A stretch of 64,000 bases of DNA from Streptomyces spororaveus (GTDB lineage: Bacteria > Actinomycetota > Actinomycetes > Streptomycetales > Streptomycetaceae). The stretch's first letter is position 1; each line of letters starts with the position of its first letter. A program made the position numbers and the translations under genes. The stretch covers positions 5,346,001-5,410,000 of the forward strand of contig NZ_BNED01000005.1 of the NCBI RefSeq assembly GCF_016755875.1, read 5' to 3'. A model generated the notes under the pieces. It ran no database searches, was not told where the DNA came from, and saw only the letters and a list, made by a program, of their open reading frames with translations. Shown one piece after another: positions 54,021 through 62,180 of this stretch.

Positions 54021-54180
54021 TGTGGGTAGGTTGCTGCTGATCGTCATCATTCGGCAGGGGTCGGTCACGCGCTCGCGTAGATGGGCCAACCGTGCGTTAC
54101 CGTGACAAAGCGGACCGTGCAGGTGGTAGCCGTGTACCGGCCGCCGAGACTCGTTCTTCGAAACACTCAGGGAGACACAC

Positions 54181-54414
54181 ATGGCCACCAAGGCTGAGAA
54201 GATCGTCGCCGGGCTCGGCGGCATCGAGAACATCGAAGAGGTCGAGGGCTGCATCACCCGCCTGCGCACCGAGGTCATCGACCCCAGCAAGGTCGACGAA
54301 GCCGCACTCAAGGCCGCCGGCGCCCACGGCGTCGTCAAGATGGGCACCGCGATCCAGGTCGTCATCGGCACCGACGCCGACCCGATCGCCGCCGACATCG
54401 AAGACATGATGTGA
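54181..54414 (+). CDS. nagF: PTS EIIB component for GlcNAc
   Basis: This is a 77-residue EIIB protein with the phosphorylated Cys24 in EVEGCITRLRTEV. It transfers phosphate from EIIA(Crr) to GlcNAc bound in an EIIC. It starts MATKAEKIVAGLGGIENIEE and has CAGGGAGACACAC upstream. A single EIIB serves two separate EIIC genes nearby. Followed by a terminator, so transcribed alone. Confidence 0.93.
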   Translation: MATKAEKIVAGLGGIENIEEVEGCITRLRTEVIDPSKVDEAALKAAGAHGVVKMGTAIQVVIGTDADPIAADIEDMM

Positions 54415-54441
54415 CCCGGACCCACTGAACAGGTCCCAGCG

Positions 54442-54471
54442 GACCCCGTCCCGGAAGCCCCGGACGGGGTC
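54442..54471 (+). terminator. nagF terminator
   Basis: GACCCCGTCC pairs with GGACGGGGTC (10 bp), followed by TTCGC. Confidence 0.75.
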
Positions 54472-54483
54472 TTCGCATACGGG

Positions 54484-54504
54484 CACACGGCACACGGCAC
54501 ACGG
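54484..54504. repeat. Three perfect CACACGG heptamers upstream of rph
   Basis: Three adjacent copies lie about 60 bases before rph in the spacer after nagF; further degenerate copies follow. They may be a simple slippage product. Confidence 0.7.
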
Positions 54505-54551
54505 GCGCACGGGCACAGGGCGCAGCGGCACGGGCCCGCGCGGGCAGCGAC

Positions 54552-54557
54552 TAGGCT
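54552..54557 (+). promoter_or_regulatory. -10 box of a probable leaderless promoter (rph)
   Basis: TAGGCT lies seven bases before ATG 54565, with no Shine-Dalgarno sequence. Confidence 0.45.
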
Positions 54558-54564
54558 CGGAGCC

Positions 54565-55290
<726 letters not shown>

Positions 55291-55414
55291 ACGGCAACCG
55301 CGGCGCGCGCTTTCGCGTCTGTTCCGGTACGGGCGCACGGGGTCACAGCCGTGCGCCCGTCCAGTACAGTCCAGCACCCGTCGACGAACCGAAGTCCCAC
55401 TGGGGGAGAAGCGC

Positions 55415-55795
55415 ATGAAGCTCCGCATAGCGGCCGTGGCCGTGGCAGCCGTACTGACCGTCCCGGCCCTCACGTCCTGCGACGCGATCTCCACCGCGAT
55501 GGACTGCGCCAACACGGCCGTGGCCATCACGGACGGCGCCAACGACCTCCAGCAGGCCGTCTCCCAGGCGGGCAACAGCCCCCAGGACGCCCAGAACGCG
55601 CTCAACCAGATCGAGTCGAACCTCAAGAAGATCGGCGACCAGACGGACAACGCCGACCTCGGCAAGGCCATCGACTCGATGAACACCGCCGTCAAGAACG
55701 TCCGCACCTCGATCGAGAGCGGCAACACCGCCCCGGACATCCAGCCGGTCGCGGACGCGGCAAGCGAGCTCTCCAAGGTCTGCACCCCGGGATAA
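55415..55795 (+). CDS. Small helical lipoprotein
   Basis: This is a 126-residue precursor with a lipoprotein signal (VAAVLTVPALTSCDA, lipid attached at Cys22). A mature helical domain follows, with a Gln/Asn-rich heptad-like part (NALNQIESNLKKIGDQTDNA). Two further Cys residues (MDCANTA, KVCTPG) may pair. Function unknown. GGGGGAGAAGCGC precedes the ATG. It ends seven bases before rdgB. Confidence 0.78.
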   Translation: MKLRIAAVAVAAVLTVPALTSCDAISTAMDCANTAVAITDGANDLQQAVSQAGNSPQDAQNALNQIESNLKKIGDQTDNADLGKAIDSMNTAVKNVRTSIESGNTAPDIQPVADAASELSKVCTPG

Positions 55796-55802
55796 TGAGG
55801 GC

Positions 55803-56417
55803 ATGACCTCGACGCCCAGCCGCCTCATCCTGGCCACCCGCAACGCGGGCAAAGTCTCCGAACTCCGCGCGATCCTGTCCGACGCCGGCCTGCCGCACGA
55901 GCTGGTCGGCGCGGACGCGTACCCGGAGATCCCGGACGTCAAGGAGACCGGCGTCACCTTCGCCGAGAACGCCCTCCTCAAGGCCCACGCCCTGGCCCGC
56001 GCCACCGGCCTGCCGGCGGTCGCCGACGACTCCGGCCTCTGCGTGGACGTCCTGCACGGCGCCCCCGGCATCTTCTCGGCCCGCTGGGCCGGGACGCACG
56101 GCGACGACAAGGCCAACCTGGACCTGCTGCTGGCCCAGCTCGGCGACATCGCCGACGAGAACCGCGGGGCCCACTTCGCGTGCGCGGCGGCCCTGGCCCT
56201 GCCGGACGGCACCGAACGCGTCGTCGAGGGCCGCCTCCTGGGCACCCTGCGCCACACCCCGTCCGGCACGGGCGGCTTCGGCTACGACCCGATCCTCCAG
56301 CCGCAGGGCGACACCCGCACGTGCGCGGAGCTGACGGCGGCGGAGAAGAACGCCATCTCCCACCGAGGCCAGGCCTTCCGCGCCCTGGTCCCCTTCGTCC
56401 GAGCCCTCCTGGGCTGA
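55803..56417 (+). CDS. rdgB: Non-canonical purine NTP pyrophosphatase (XTP/dITP)
   Basis: This 204-residue HAM1-family enzyme hydrolyses XTP, dITP and ITP to monophosphates, keeping deaminated bases out of DNA. The SRLILATRNAGKVSEL start, TFAENALLKAHALARATG, VADDSGLCVDVLHGAPGI, GTGGFGYDPI and KNAISHRGQA are the family blocks. The Lys in GKVSEL and Asp in DDSGL bind the phosphates and metal. Its -10-like GATAAT lies just upstream, overlapping the previous stop. Confidence 0.95.
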   Translation: MTSTPSRLILATRNAGKVSELRAILSDAGLPHELVGADAYPEIPDVKETGVTFAENALLKAHALARATGLPAVADDSGLCVDVLHGAPGIFSARWAGTHGDDKANLDLLLAQLGDIADENRGAHFACAAALALPDGTERVVEGRLLGTLRHTPSGTGGFGYDPILQPQGDTRTCAELTAAEKNAISHRGQAFRALVPFVRALLG

Positions 56418-56457
56418 CGCCGCTCGATCCGGCGGGCCGTCGCCGGGACGCGGCAAC

Positions 56458-56500
56458 GTCGAAGGCCCCGTACGCGACAACTGCGTACGGGGCCTTCGAC
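56458..56500. terminator. Bidirectional terminator between rdgB and tRNA-Leu
   Basis: GTCGAAGGCCCCGTACGC (56458-56475) has its perfect complement at 56483-56500; the stem is 18 bp with a seven-base loop. Confidence 0.85.
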
Positions 56501-56507
56501 GTGAGTG

Positions 56508-56591
56508 TGCGGTTGGGGGGACTCGAACCCCCACGGGTTTTACCCCACTTGGACCTAAACCAAGCGTGACTGCCAATTCCACCACAACCGC
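56508..56591 (-). tRNA. tRNA-Leu (anticodon UAG)
   Basis: This is an 84-base class II tRNA on the minus strand. The acceptor is GCGGTTG with CAACCGC plus discriminator A. The anticodon stem CTTGG/CCAAG has loop TTTAGGT, giving TAG. The variable arm is long, as expected for Leu. The T-arm has GTTCGAGTCC. No encoded CCA. Confidence 0.95.
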
Positions 56592-56639
56592 GAAATATGA
56601 CCCAATTCAGACATTGCGCCCTACTGGGTCGCTCTCAGT

Positions 56640-57650
56640 CTACGGGCGACCGGGGCTGGAGTCAGCCCGGGGAGGGCGCTTCCGGCACCACGTGTCCGTC
56701 AGGGTGTGGCAGTTGGGGCAGAGGTACCTGAGGTTCTCGCGTCGGCTGTCGAGCCAGTCGCCGTTGACGTGATCGATCTGAAGGGTGATCGGCCGCCCCC
56801 GCCATTCGCCGGGGTTCCCGCAGTCGGCGCAGGCGTAGGGGACCCCGACTTCCTGCAGGGCCTGATGCAGTCGGGAGCGTTTGGGTCGCGGGGACCCTTC
56901 CGGACGCAGGGTGAGTACGGAAGGTGCGATGGGCTCGACCGTCGCCGCCGGACGCCGGCTCCACGGGCGGCGCGTGAAATGACGGACGTCCAGTCCGAGT
57001 TGTGCCACCTTGCGTCGCAGTCGGCGGTGGTTCACGTCGTTGACCTCGATGCCGAGTGCACGCATGAGGTCCGCATAACTCGTAGCGCCCGGAACGGCCG
57101 CACGCAATGCGGCCTCGGGGATGAGCAGGCGCGAGTTCCGGAAGTGAGCGGTGCTGATGCCCTGCTTTTTCAGCGCTCTCGCGAGTGCGGCACGCGACCG
57201 GCCGTCGTCGATCATGCCCAGCGTGCGCGCCGTACCCCTGATGCTGTCGGAGGAGGCGGCGGCGTCCCTGAGCTCCTCCCCTGTGAAGGGCAACTCGACG
57301 CGATCACGCTTCGCGCCCTTGAAGTGGCTGGTGTCGATGCCTGCCGCGCTCATGCGGCGAACGATGTGCGAGAGGGTGCCGGTCGCCGGTCGGGCGCCGA
57401 GTTTCAGTGCTACCTCGTGGACGGTCGAGGAGGAGGCTGCGGCCGAGGCGAGGGCCTCGTCCGTGTAGGTGTGCCGGAAGCCCCGGCGTGAGAAGTGGTC
57501 GGTGTCGATCCCGTGGAGCTTCACCTTCGCCTGGAGCGCCCGGTGCTGTCCGCCACTGGCCCTCAGCCCGAGCCGCCTCATCAGATCGGCCCAGTTCTTC
57601 GATTCTGCAACGGCCGCGGCCAGTGCCTCCCGCTCGTACGCGTCGTTCAT
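56640..57650 (-). CDS. HNH endonuclease with four tandem helical DNA-binding-like modules
   Basis: This is a 336-residue protein. Four ~47-residue modules occupy 7-53, 64-110, 124-170 and 178-225. Each has the pattern LxxAxxxSxS, a helix-turn-helix-like core with LG, and an ending GI(D/S)TxHF. A C-terminal HNH domain follows with zinc ligands Cys274, Cys277, Cys311 and Cys314, the catalytic QIDHVNGDW (Asp293-His294) and ENLRYLCPNCH. The architecture suggests sequence-specific DNA cleavage, as in homing-type nucleases. It lies 48 bases upstream of tRNA-Leu on the same strand. Start ATG 57650. Confidence 0.85.
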   Translation of the reverse strand: MNDAYEREALAAAVAESKNWADLMRRLGLRASGGQHRALQAKVKLHGIDTDHFSRRGFRHTYTDEALASAAASSSTVHEVALKLGARPATGTLSHIVRRMSAAGIDTSHFKGAKRDRVELPFTGEELRDAAASSDSIRGTARTLGMIDDGRSRAALARALKKQGISTAHFRNSRLLIPEAALRAAVPGATSYADLMRALGIEVNDVNHRRLRRKVAQLGLDVRHFTRRPWSRRPAATVEPIAPSVLTLRPEGSPRPKRSRLHQALQEVGVPYACADCGNPGEWRGRPITLQIDHVNGDWLDSRRENLRYLCPNCHTLTDTWCRKRPPRADSSPGRP

Positions 57651-57741
57651 TTTCGCCCCCGTGTGTTCGGCCGCATGTGCGGCACTCGTACGGAACAACG
57701 GGTCCGGGACGCGGACGGTTACGGGGGGTTACGTCCGGTGA

Positions 57742-57778
57742 ACGGAACGGCCCGCACCGGGGGTGCGGGCCGTTCCGT
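57742..57778 (-). terminator. Terminator after bcp
   Basis: ACGGAACGGCCCGCACC and GGTGCGGGCCGTTCCGT form a perfect 17-bp stem with loop GGG. Confidence 0.8.
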
Positions 57779-57789
57779 GGGGCGGGGGG

Positions 57790-58257
57790 TCAGAGGCCCA
57801 GGTCCTTGATGATCTTCGCTACGTGGCCCGTCGCCTTGACGTTGTAGAAGGCGTGCTCGACCTTGCCCTCCTCGTCGACGACCACCGTGGAGCGGATGAC
57901 CCCGGTGACCGTCTTGCCGTACAGCTTCTTCTCGCCGTACGCGCCGTACGCCGTCAGCGTCTCCTTCTCCGGGTCGCTGACCAGGGTGACCTTCAGGTCC
58001 TCCTGCTCGCGGAACTTCGCCAGCTTCTCCGGCTTGTCCGGGGACACGCCGATGACGTCGTAGCCGTGTCCCGTCAGGAAGGACAGGTTGTCCGTGAAGT
58101 CGCAGGCCTGCTTCGTGCAGCCCGGGGTCAGCGCGGACGGGTAGAAGTAGACGATCACCTTGCGGCCCTTGTGGTCGGCGAGCGAGACCTCGTTGCCGTC
58201 CGCATCGGGCAGGGTGAAGGCGGGGGCGGTGTCGCCCGGCTGGAGTCGCTCGCTCAT
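57790..58257 (-). CDS. bcp: Thiol peroxidase / bacterioferritin comigratory protein (peroxiredoxin)
   Basis: This is a 155-residue AhpC/TSA-fold peroxiredoxin that reduces peroxides. The active-site run is YFYPSALTPGCTKQACDF, with the peroxidatic Cys in TPGC and a resolving Cys five residues later, as in the BCP/PrxQ group. VIGVSPDKPEKLAKF and VIRSTVVVDEEG follow. ATG 58257 begins at the conserved N-terminus. Divergent from the DUF3618 gene. Confidence 0.94.
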   Translation of the reverse strand: MSERLQPGDTAPAFTLPDADGNEVSLADHKGRKVIVYFYPSALTPGCTKQACDFTDNLSFLTGHGYDVIGVSPDKPEKLAKFREQEDLKVTLVSDPEKETLTAYGAYGEKKLYGKTVTGVIRSTVVVDEEGKVEHAFYNVKATGHVAKIIKDLGL

Positions 58258-58316
58258 CGTGACACTCTCCTCGGGAGGGGATCGGTATGCCATGAGACTA
58301 AGCTGACAGACTGTTC

Positions 58317-58682
58317 ATGGCGGACTACGCCCCACAGGACCACGACGACGGAGGCAGCGCGGTGCCGGAAGCCAGGACCCCCGCACAGATCGAGGCGGAC
58401 ATCGTCCGCCGCCGTGAGCAGCTCGCCGAGACGCTCGACGAGATCGGCGTGCGCATGCACCCGAAGACGATCATCGGGGACGCGAAGGCACGGGTCGCCT
58501 CGACCGTCGACCAGACCGCCGGGCGGGCCTTCGCCACGGTGAACCGGATCGTGACGGACCTGAAGGACGGGCTGCGTCACGACGACGGGGCTCCGCGCAT
58601 CGACCGGATCGTGCCCGTCGCGCTGGTCGCGGTGAGTCTGGTCGGGCTGCTCGTGGTGTCGGCGCGCCGCAAGCGCGGATGA
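58317..58682 (+). CDS. DUF3618 membrane-associated protein
   Basis: This is a 121-residue protein with an N-terminal soluble part containing TPAQIEADIVRRREQLAETL, the DUF3618 signature, and a C-terminal transmembrane helix (RIVPVALVAVSLVGLLVVSA) ending in a basic tail. Function unknown; common in Actinobacteria. A TAAGCT box lies 12 bases before the ATG. Confidence 0.85.
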   Translation: MADYAPQDHDDGGSAVPEARTPAQIEADIVRRREQLAETLDEIGVRMHPKTIIGDAKARVASTVDQTAGRAFATVNRIVTDLKDGLRHDDGAPRIDRIVPVALVAVSLVGLLVVSARRKRG

Positions 58683-58713
58683 CCCTGAGCGGCACGGGGC
58701 GGCAGCGGGCAGG

Positions 58714-58719
58714 TAGGTT
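58714..58719 (+). promoter_or_regulatory. -10 box of a probable leaderless promoter (GroES-like gene)
   Basis: TAGGTT lies six bases before GTG 58726, with no Shine-Dalgarno sequence. Confidence 0.45.
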
Positions 58720-58725
58720 CGGGGC

Positions 58726-59067
58726 GTGAGCGAGAACACCACCCACGACAAGCTGCCCATTCGCATGCTGCACGACCGCGTGCTCGTGAAGTCCGATCTG
58801 CCGGAGGGCGAGCGGCGCTCGGGCGGCGGCATCCTGATTCCCGCGACGGCCGCGGTGGGCAAGCGGCTGGCCTGGGCGGAGGTGGTCGCGGTCGGGCAGA
58901 ACGTCCGGACGGTCGAGCCCGGTGACCGGGTGCTGTACGACCCCGAGGACCGTGCCGAGGTCGAGGTGCGGGGGGCGACGTACGTGCTGATGCGCGAGCG
59001 GGACCTGCACGCGGTGGCCGCGGAGCGGCTGGAGGGGTCGGAGGACTCCACCGGGCTGTACCTGTAG
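58726..59067 (+). CDS. GroES-like (Cpn10-fold) protein
   Basis: This is a 113-residue member of the chaperonin-10 fold: PIRMLHDRVLVKSDLPEGER, GGGILIPATAAVGKRLAWAE, VVAVGQNVRTVEPGDRVLYD. The mobile-loop region is altered from canonical GroES, and there is no groEL neighbour. It is probably an accessory co-chaperonin or a related function. The start GTG is leaderless-type. Confidence 0.85.
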   Translation: MSENTTHDKLPIRMLHDRVLVKSDLPEGERRSGGGILIPATAAVGKRLAWAEVVAVGQNVRTVEPGDRVLYDPEDRAEVEVRGATYVLMRERDLHAVAAERLEGSEDSTGLYL

Positions 59068-59083
59068 GGGGCCGCGGGAGAGG

Positions 59084-59117
59084 AAAGGGCTGGTGGCGCA
59101 GGTCACCGGCCCTTTTT
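59084..59117 (+). terminator. Rho-independent terminator after the GroES-like gene
   Basis: AAAGGGCTGGTG pairs with CACCGGCCCTTT (one G-U), ending in TTTTT, a rare classical U-tract in this genome. Confidence 0.8.
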
Positions 59118-59144
59118 GCCGTCTTTTGCTACGGTGGGGGAGAA

Positions 59145-59185
59145 CCCCGACGAGACGCGCCGTACCGGGTACGACAAGACGACGC
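59145..59185 (+). promoter_or_regulatory. Guanidine-III riboswitch (mini-ykkC-like)
   Basis: The sequence has CCCCGACGAGACGCGCCGTA, ACCGGGTA and CGACAAGACGACGC in order. From memory it closely matches the Thermobifida guanidine-III aptamer in length (41 bases) and in the CGACGAG, GCGCCGTACC and GACAAGACG blocks, including the pseudoknot arms. It would open the SMR exporter gene 35 bases downstream when guanidinium is bound. A TACGGT (59130) could be the -10 box. Confidence 0.85.
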
Positions 59186-59219
59186 ACCCCGTATCGCTCG
59201 TTGTCTCGGAGGTGCCGTC

Positions 59220-59540
59220 ATGGCATGGGTTCTTCTTCTCGTGGCCGGTCTGCTCGAAGTCGGCTGGTCGATCGGCATGAAGTTCACGGACGGTTTCACC
59301 CGGCTGTGGCCCAGTGTGTTCACGGGTGCCGGGATCGTCGCGAGCATGGTGCTGCTGTCGTACGCCGCGAAGACCCTGCCCATCGGTACGGCGTACGGGG
59401 TGTGGGTGGGCATCGGCGCGGCCGGCGCGGCGGTGCTCGGTATGGCGGTGCTGGGTGAGCCCGTCACCGCCGCCCGGATCTTCTTCATCTGTCTGCTGCT
59501 GGTCGCCGTGGTGGGGCTGAAGGCGACCTCCGGTCACTGA
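59220..59540 (+). CDS. gdx: SMR family guanidinium exporter (Gdx/SugE)
   Basis: This is a 106-residue four-helix membrane protein: MAWVLLLVAGLLEVGWSIGM with the essential Glu13, then KFTDGFTRLW, and a fourth helix at IFFICLLLVAVVGLKA. The EVGW...MK signature groups with SugE/Gdx guanidinium/H+ antiporters rather than multidrug EmrE. The guanidine-III riboswitch upstream strongly supports this. GGAGGTGCCGTC precedes the ATG. Confidence 0.93.
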   Translation: MAWVLLLVAGLLEVGWSIGMKFTDGFTRLWPSVFTGAGIVASMVLLSYAAKTLPIGTAYGVWVGIGAAGAAVLGMAVLGEPVTAARIFFICLLLVAVVGLKATSGH

Positions 59541-59546
59541 TCCGCG

Positions 59547-62006
59547 CTATTCGAGGAACGCCGACGGCGGTCGCAGGCCTTCGGCCGGGCCGCCGTCGCT
59601 GCCCTGTGCGCTGCCCTGGGCGGTGCCTTGCGCGCTGCCCTGGGTGGCGCCCTGGGTGCCCTGGGTGGTGCCGCCCTGGTCGCCGCCCTGGGTGGTGCCG
59701 CCGTTGTCCTGGCCGCCGTTGCCTTGACCGCCGTTGTCCTGGCCGCCGTTGTTCTGGCCCCCGTTGTCCTGGCCGCCTTGGTTCTGGCCGCCGTTGTTCT
59801 GTCCGCCCTGGTTGCGGCCGCCCGTCGGGTTCGACGGCGAGGGCCGGGTCGGGCGCTCGGAGGTGCTGGGCGAGGGTTCGCCGGTGGTTTCCTGCGGCGG
59901 GTTCGATTCCTGGCCGGTCGGTGGTGGGGGCTGTGCGGCGCCGGGCTGGAGTTCCAGGTCGAAGTCGACGGGGTCGGTGCCCTCCAGGGCGGTCTTCGTG
60001 TACGCGGCCCAGATCCGGGCGGGGTAGCCGCCGCCGCCGATGCGGGCCTCGCCGAGGGCGCCGTAGAGGGATTGCAGGGTTCCGGTGTCGGGGTCCTGGC
60101 CCATCATCGAGATCACGGTGACGAGGTCCGGGGTGTAGGCCGCGAACCAGGCCGAGCGGTCCAGTTCGCCGGTGCCGGTCTTGCCCGCGGCCGGGTGGCC
60201 GGCGGCGAGGGCGGCCGTACCGGTGCCGTTGTCCACGACGCTGACGAGCATGGACGTGGTGGTGTCGGCGGCTTCGCGGCTGATGGCCTGGGTGGGGGTG
60301 CGCTGGGGGAGGCCGATGGTGTCGCCGCCCTTGGTGATCTTCTCCAGGAAGGTGTAGGGGGTGCGGCGGCCGTGGTCGGCGAGGGTGGCGTAGGCCTGGG
60401 TCATGTCCAGGACGCTGGCCTGCAGGGTGCCGAGGGCCATGGCCGGGCCGGGGACGAAGTTGGGGGTGTTCTCGGGGATGCCGAGGTCGATGGCGGTCTT
60501 CTTGACCTTGCCGGTGCCGACGTCGACCGCCATCTGCGCGTACACGGCATTGACGGAGAGGTCGGTGGCGGTGTTGACGGTGATGTTGCCGTAGGAGACC
60601 TGTCCCTCGTTCTCGGGGGCGAAGCGGATGCGGCCGCCGACGACCGGGCGCCGGTTGTCGCCGTTGTAGATCGTGTTCGGGGTGATCCGGCGGCCGTCCT
60701 GGGTGCGGGAGTCGTTCTCGACGGCGGCGGCGAAGACGAAGGGCTTGAAGGTGGAGGCGACCTGGTAGTCGTGGCGGGTCGCGTTGTTGACGTACTGCTT
60801 GGTGTAGTCGATGCCGCCGTACATGGCGAGGACCTTGCCGGTGGCCGGGTCGATGGAGACCCCGCCGGCCCGGACCAGCCGGTCCGCCTTGCGCGTCTCG
60901 GGTTCGAGCTTGCTGACCATCTGGTCGTCGACCGCTTCGACGAGGGCGCCCTGGCGGCGTCTGTCGATGGTGGTGGTGATGCGGTAGCCGCCTTCGGCGA
61001 GGGTCTTGTCGTCGAGGATCTTGTTGTCGACGATGTAGTCCTTGATCGCTTCGACGAGGTAGCCGCGCTGGCCGGACAGGCCGGCGGCCGCGCGGACCTT
61101 GCCCGGTTCGGGGAACTGGGTGGTGGCGCGTTCGGCTGCGGGAAGCCATTGCTTCTTGACCATGCCGTCGAGCACGTAGTTCCAGCGGGCGAGGGCGCGG
61201 GGGCGGCTCTGGGGGTGGGAGACGACGTCGAAGGCGCTGGGGGAGTTGAGGAGGGTGGCGAGGTAGGCGCCCTCGGCGGTGGTGAGTTTGTTGACGTCTT
61301 TGCCGTAGTAGGCCTGGGCGGCGGCCTGGATGCCGTAGGCGTTGCGGCCGAAGTAGCTGGTGTTCAGGTAACCCTCAAGGATGTAGTTCTTCGACTTCTC
61401 GCGACCGAGTTTGATCGCGATGAAGAACTCTTTGATCTTCCGTTTGATCGTTTGTTCCTGGCCCAAGTAGTAGTTCTTGACGTACTGCTGGGTGATGGTC
61501 GAACCGGACTGGGTGCCCTTGCCGGTCGCGGTGTTCCAGGCGGCCCGGAGCATCGCCTTGGGGTCCACCGCCCGTTCGGAGTAGAAGTCCCGGTCCTCGG
61601 CGGCCAGTACGGCCTCCTGCACGGTCCGCGGGATCTGCGACAGCGGCACGTTGACGCGGTTGACCTCGCCGTCGCGGGCGATCTGGGAGCCGTCGGAGTA
61701 GAGGTAGACGTTGGACTGCGCGGTGGCGGCGGAGTTGGCCGGCGGGATGTCGACCAGCAGGTAGCCGGCCACGAGGGCCCCGCCGATCAGCAGGGCGAGG
61801 AGCAGGACGGTGCCCAGGACCATGCGCCAGGTGGGGACGGCGCGGCGCCAGCCGGTCCTCCTGCGCCGGGCCTTCTTCCCGGCCCCCTTCCCCGGCCGGC
61901 CCTGGTGCGATGCCTCGTCGGGTGTCGCCGCCCGCGGCTGCGGTACGTCGGGCGGGGTGTCGGGGTCGCGAGGGGTCCAGCCCGGGGGTGGTGACTGGTC
62001 GCTCAT
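59547..62006 (-). CDS. Class A penicillin-binding protein
   Basis: This 819-residue bifunctional enzyme makes and cross-links peptidoglycan. A cytoplasmic Pro-rich start is followed by a transmembrane helix (~62-84). The GT51 glycosyltransferase has catalytic Glu137 in AAEDRDFYSE, and QQYVKNYYLGQEQTIKRKIK. The transpeptidase carries Ser418-x-x-Lys421 in ASTFKPF, SVNAVY (SxN) and Lys609-Thr-Gly in GKTGTGE. The C-terminal ~130 residues are a Gly/Gln/Asn repeat (GGQNNGGQDNGGQ). ATG 62006 chosen. Confidence 0.94.
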   Translation of the reverse strand: MSDQSPPPGWTPRDPDTPPDVPQPRAATPDEASHQGRPGKGAGKKARRRRTGWRRAVPTWRMVLGTVLLLALLIGGALVAGYLLVDIPPANSAATAQSNVYLYSDGSQIARDGEVNRVNVPLSQIPRTVQEAVLAAEDRDFYSERAVDPKAMLRAAWNTATGKGTQSGSTITQQYVKNYYLGQEQTIKRKIKEFFIAIKLGREKSKNYILEGYLNTSYFGRNAYGIQAAAQAYYGKDVNKLTTAEGAYLATLLNSPSAFDVVSHPQSRPRALARWNYVLDGMVKKQWLPAAERATTQFPEPGKVRAAAGLSGQRGYLVEAIKDYIVDNKILDDKTLAEGGYRITTTIDRRRQGALVEAVDDQMVSKLEPETRKADRLVRAGGVSIDPATGKVLAMYGGIDYTKQYVNNATRHDYQVASTFKPFVFAAAVENDSRTQDGRRITPNTIYNGDNRRPVVGGRIRFAPENEGQVSYGNITVNTATDLSVNAVYAQMAVDVGTGKVKKTAIDLGIPENTPNFVPGPAMALGTLQASVLDMTQAYATLADHGRRTPYTFLEKITKGGDTIGLPQRTPTQAISREAADTTTSMLVSVVDNGTGTAALAAGHPAAGKTGTGELDRSAWFAAYTPDLVTVISMMGQDPDTGTLQSLYGALGEARIGGGGYPARIWAAYTKTALEGTDPVDFDLELQPGAAQPPPPTGQESNPPQETTGEPSPSTSERPTRPSPSNPTGGRNQGGQNNGGQNQGGQDNGGQNNGGQDNGGQGNGGQDNGGTTQGGDQGGTTQGTQGATQGSAQGTAQGSAQGSDGGPAEGLRPPSAFLE

Positions 62007-62180
62007 CTCCAGGACTCCTCGACGCCGTTCAAAATATCCACTTCTGTACCTCATGGTGTCTACCCGATGGCCGCTGATTCCGCTCCGGACGGGCATAAAT
62101 CGGTCGCGTGGCTCGCCCCTCCGCACTAAGCTCGCGCGCTTTGGCCGACGTAGGAACGACGTGGGAAACGGAGGGATACG

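Noticed and set aside
56508..57650. tRNA-Leu plus HNH gene as the edge of an integrated element.
   Set aside because: No integrase, excisionase or duplicated tRNA 3' end was found, and rdgB and bcp flank the gene as ordinary chromosomal neighbours.
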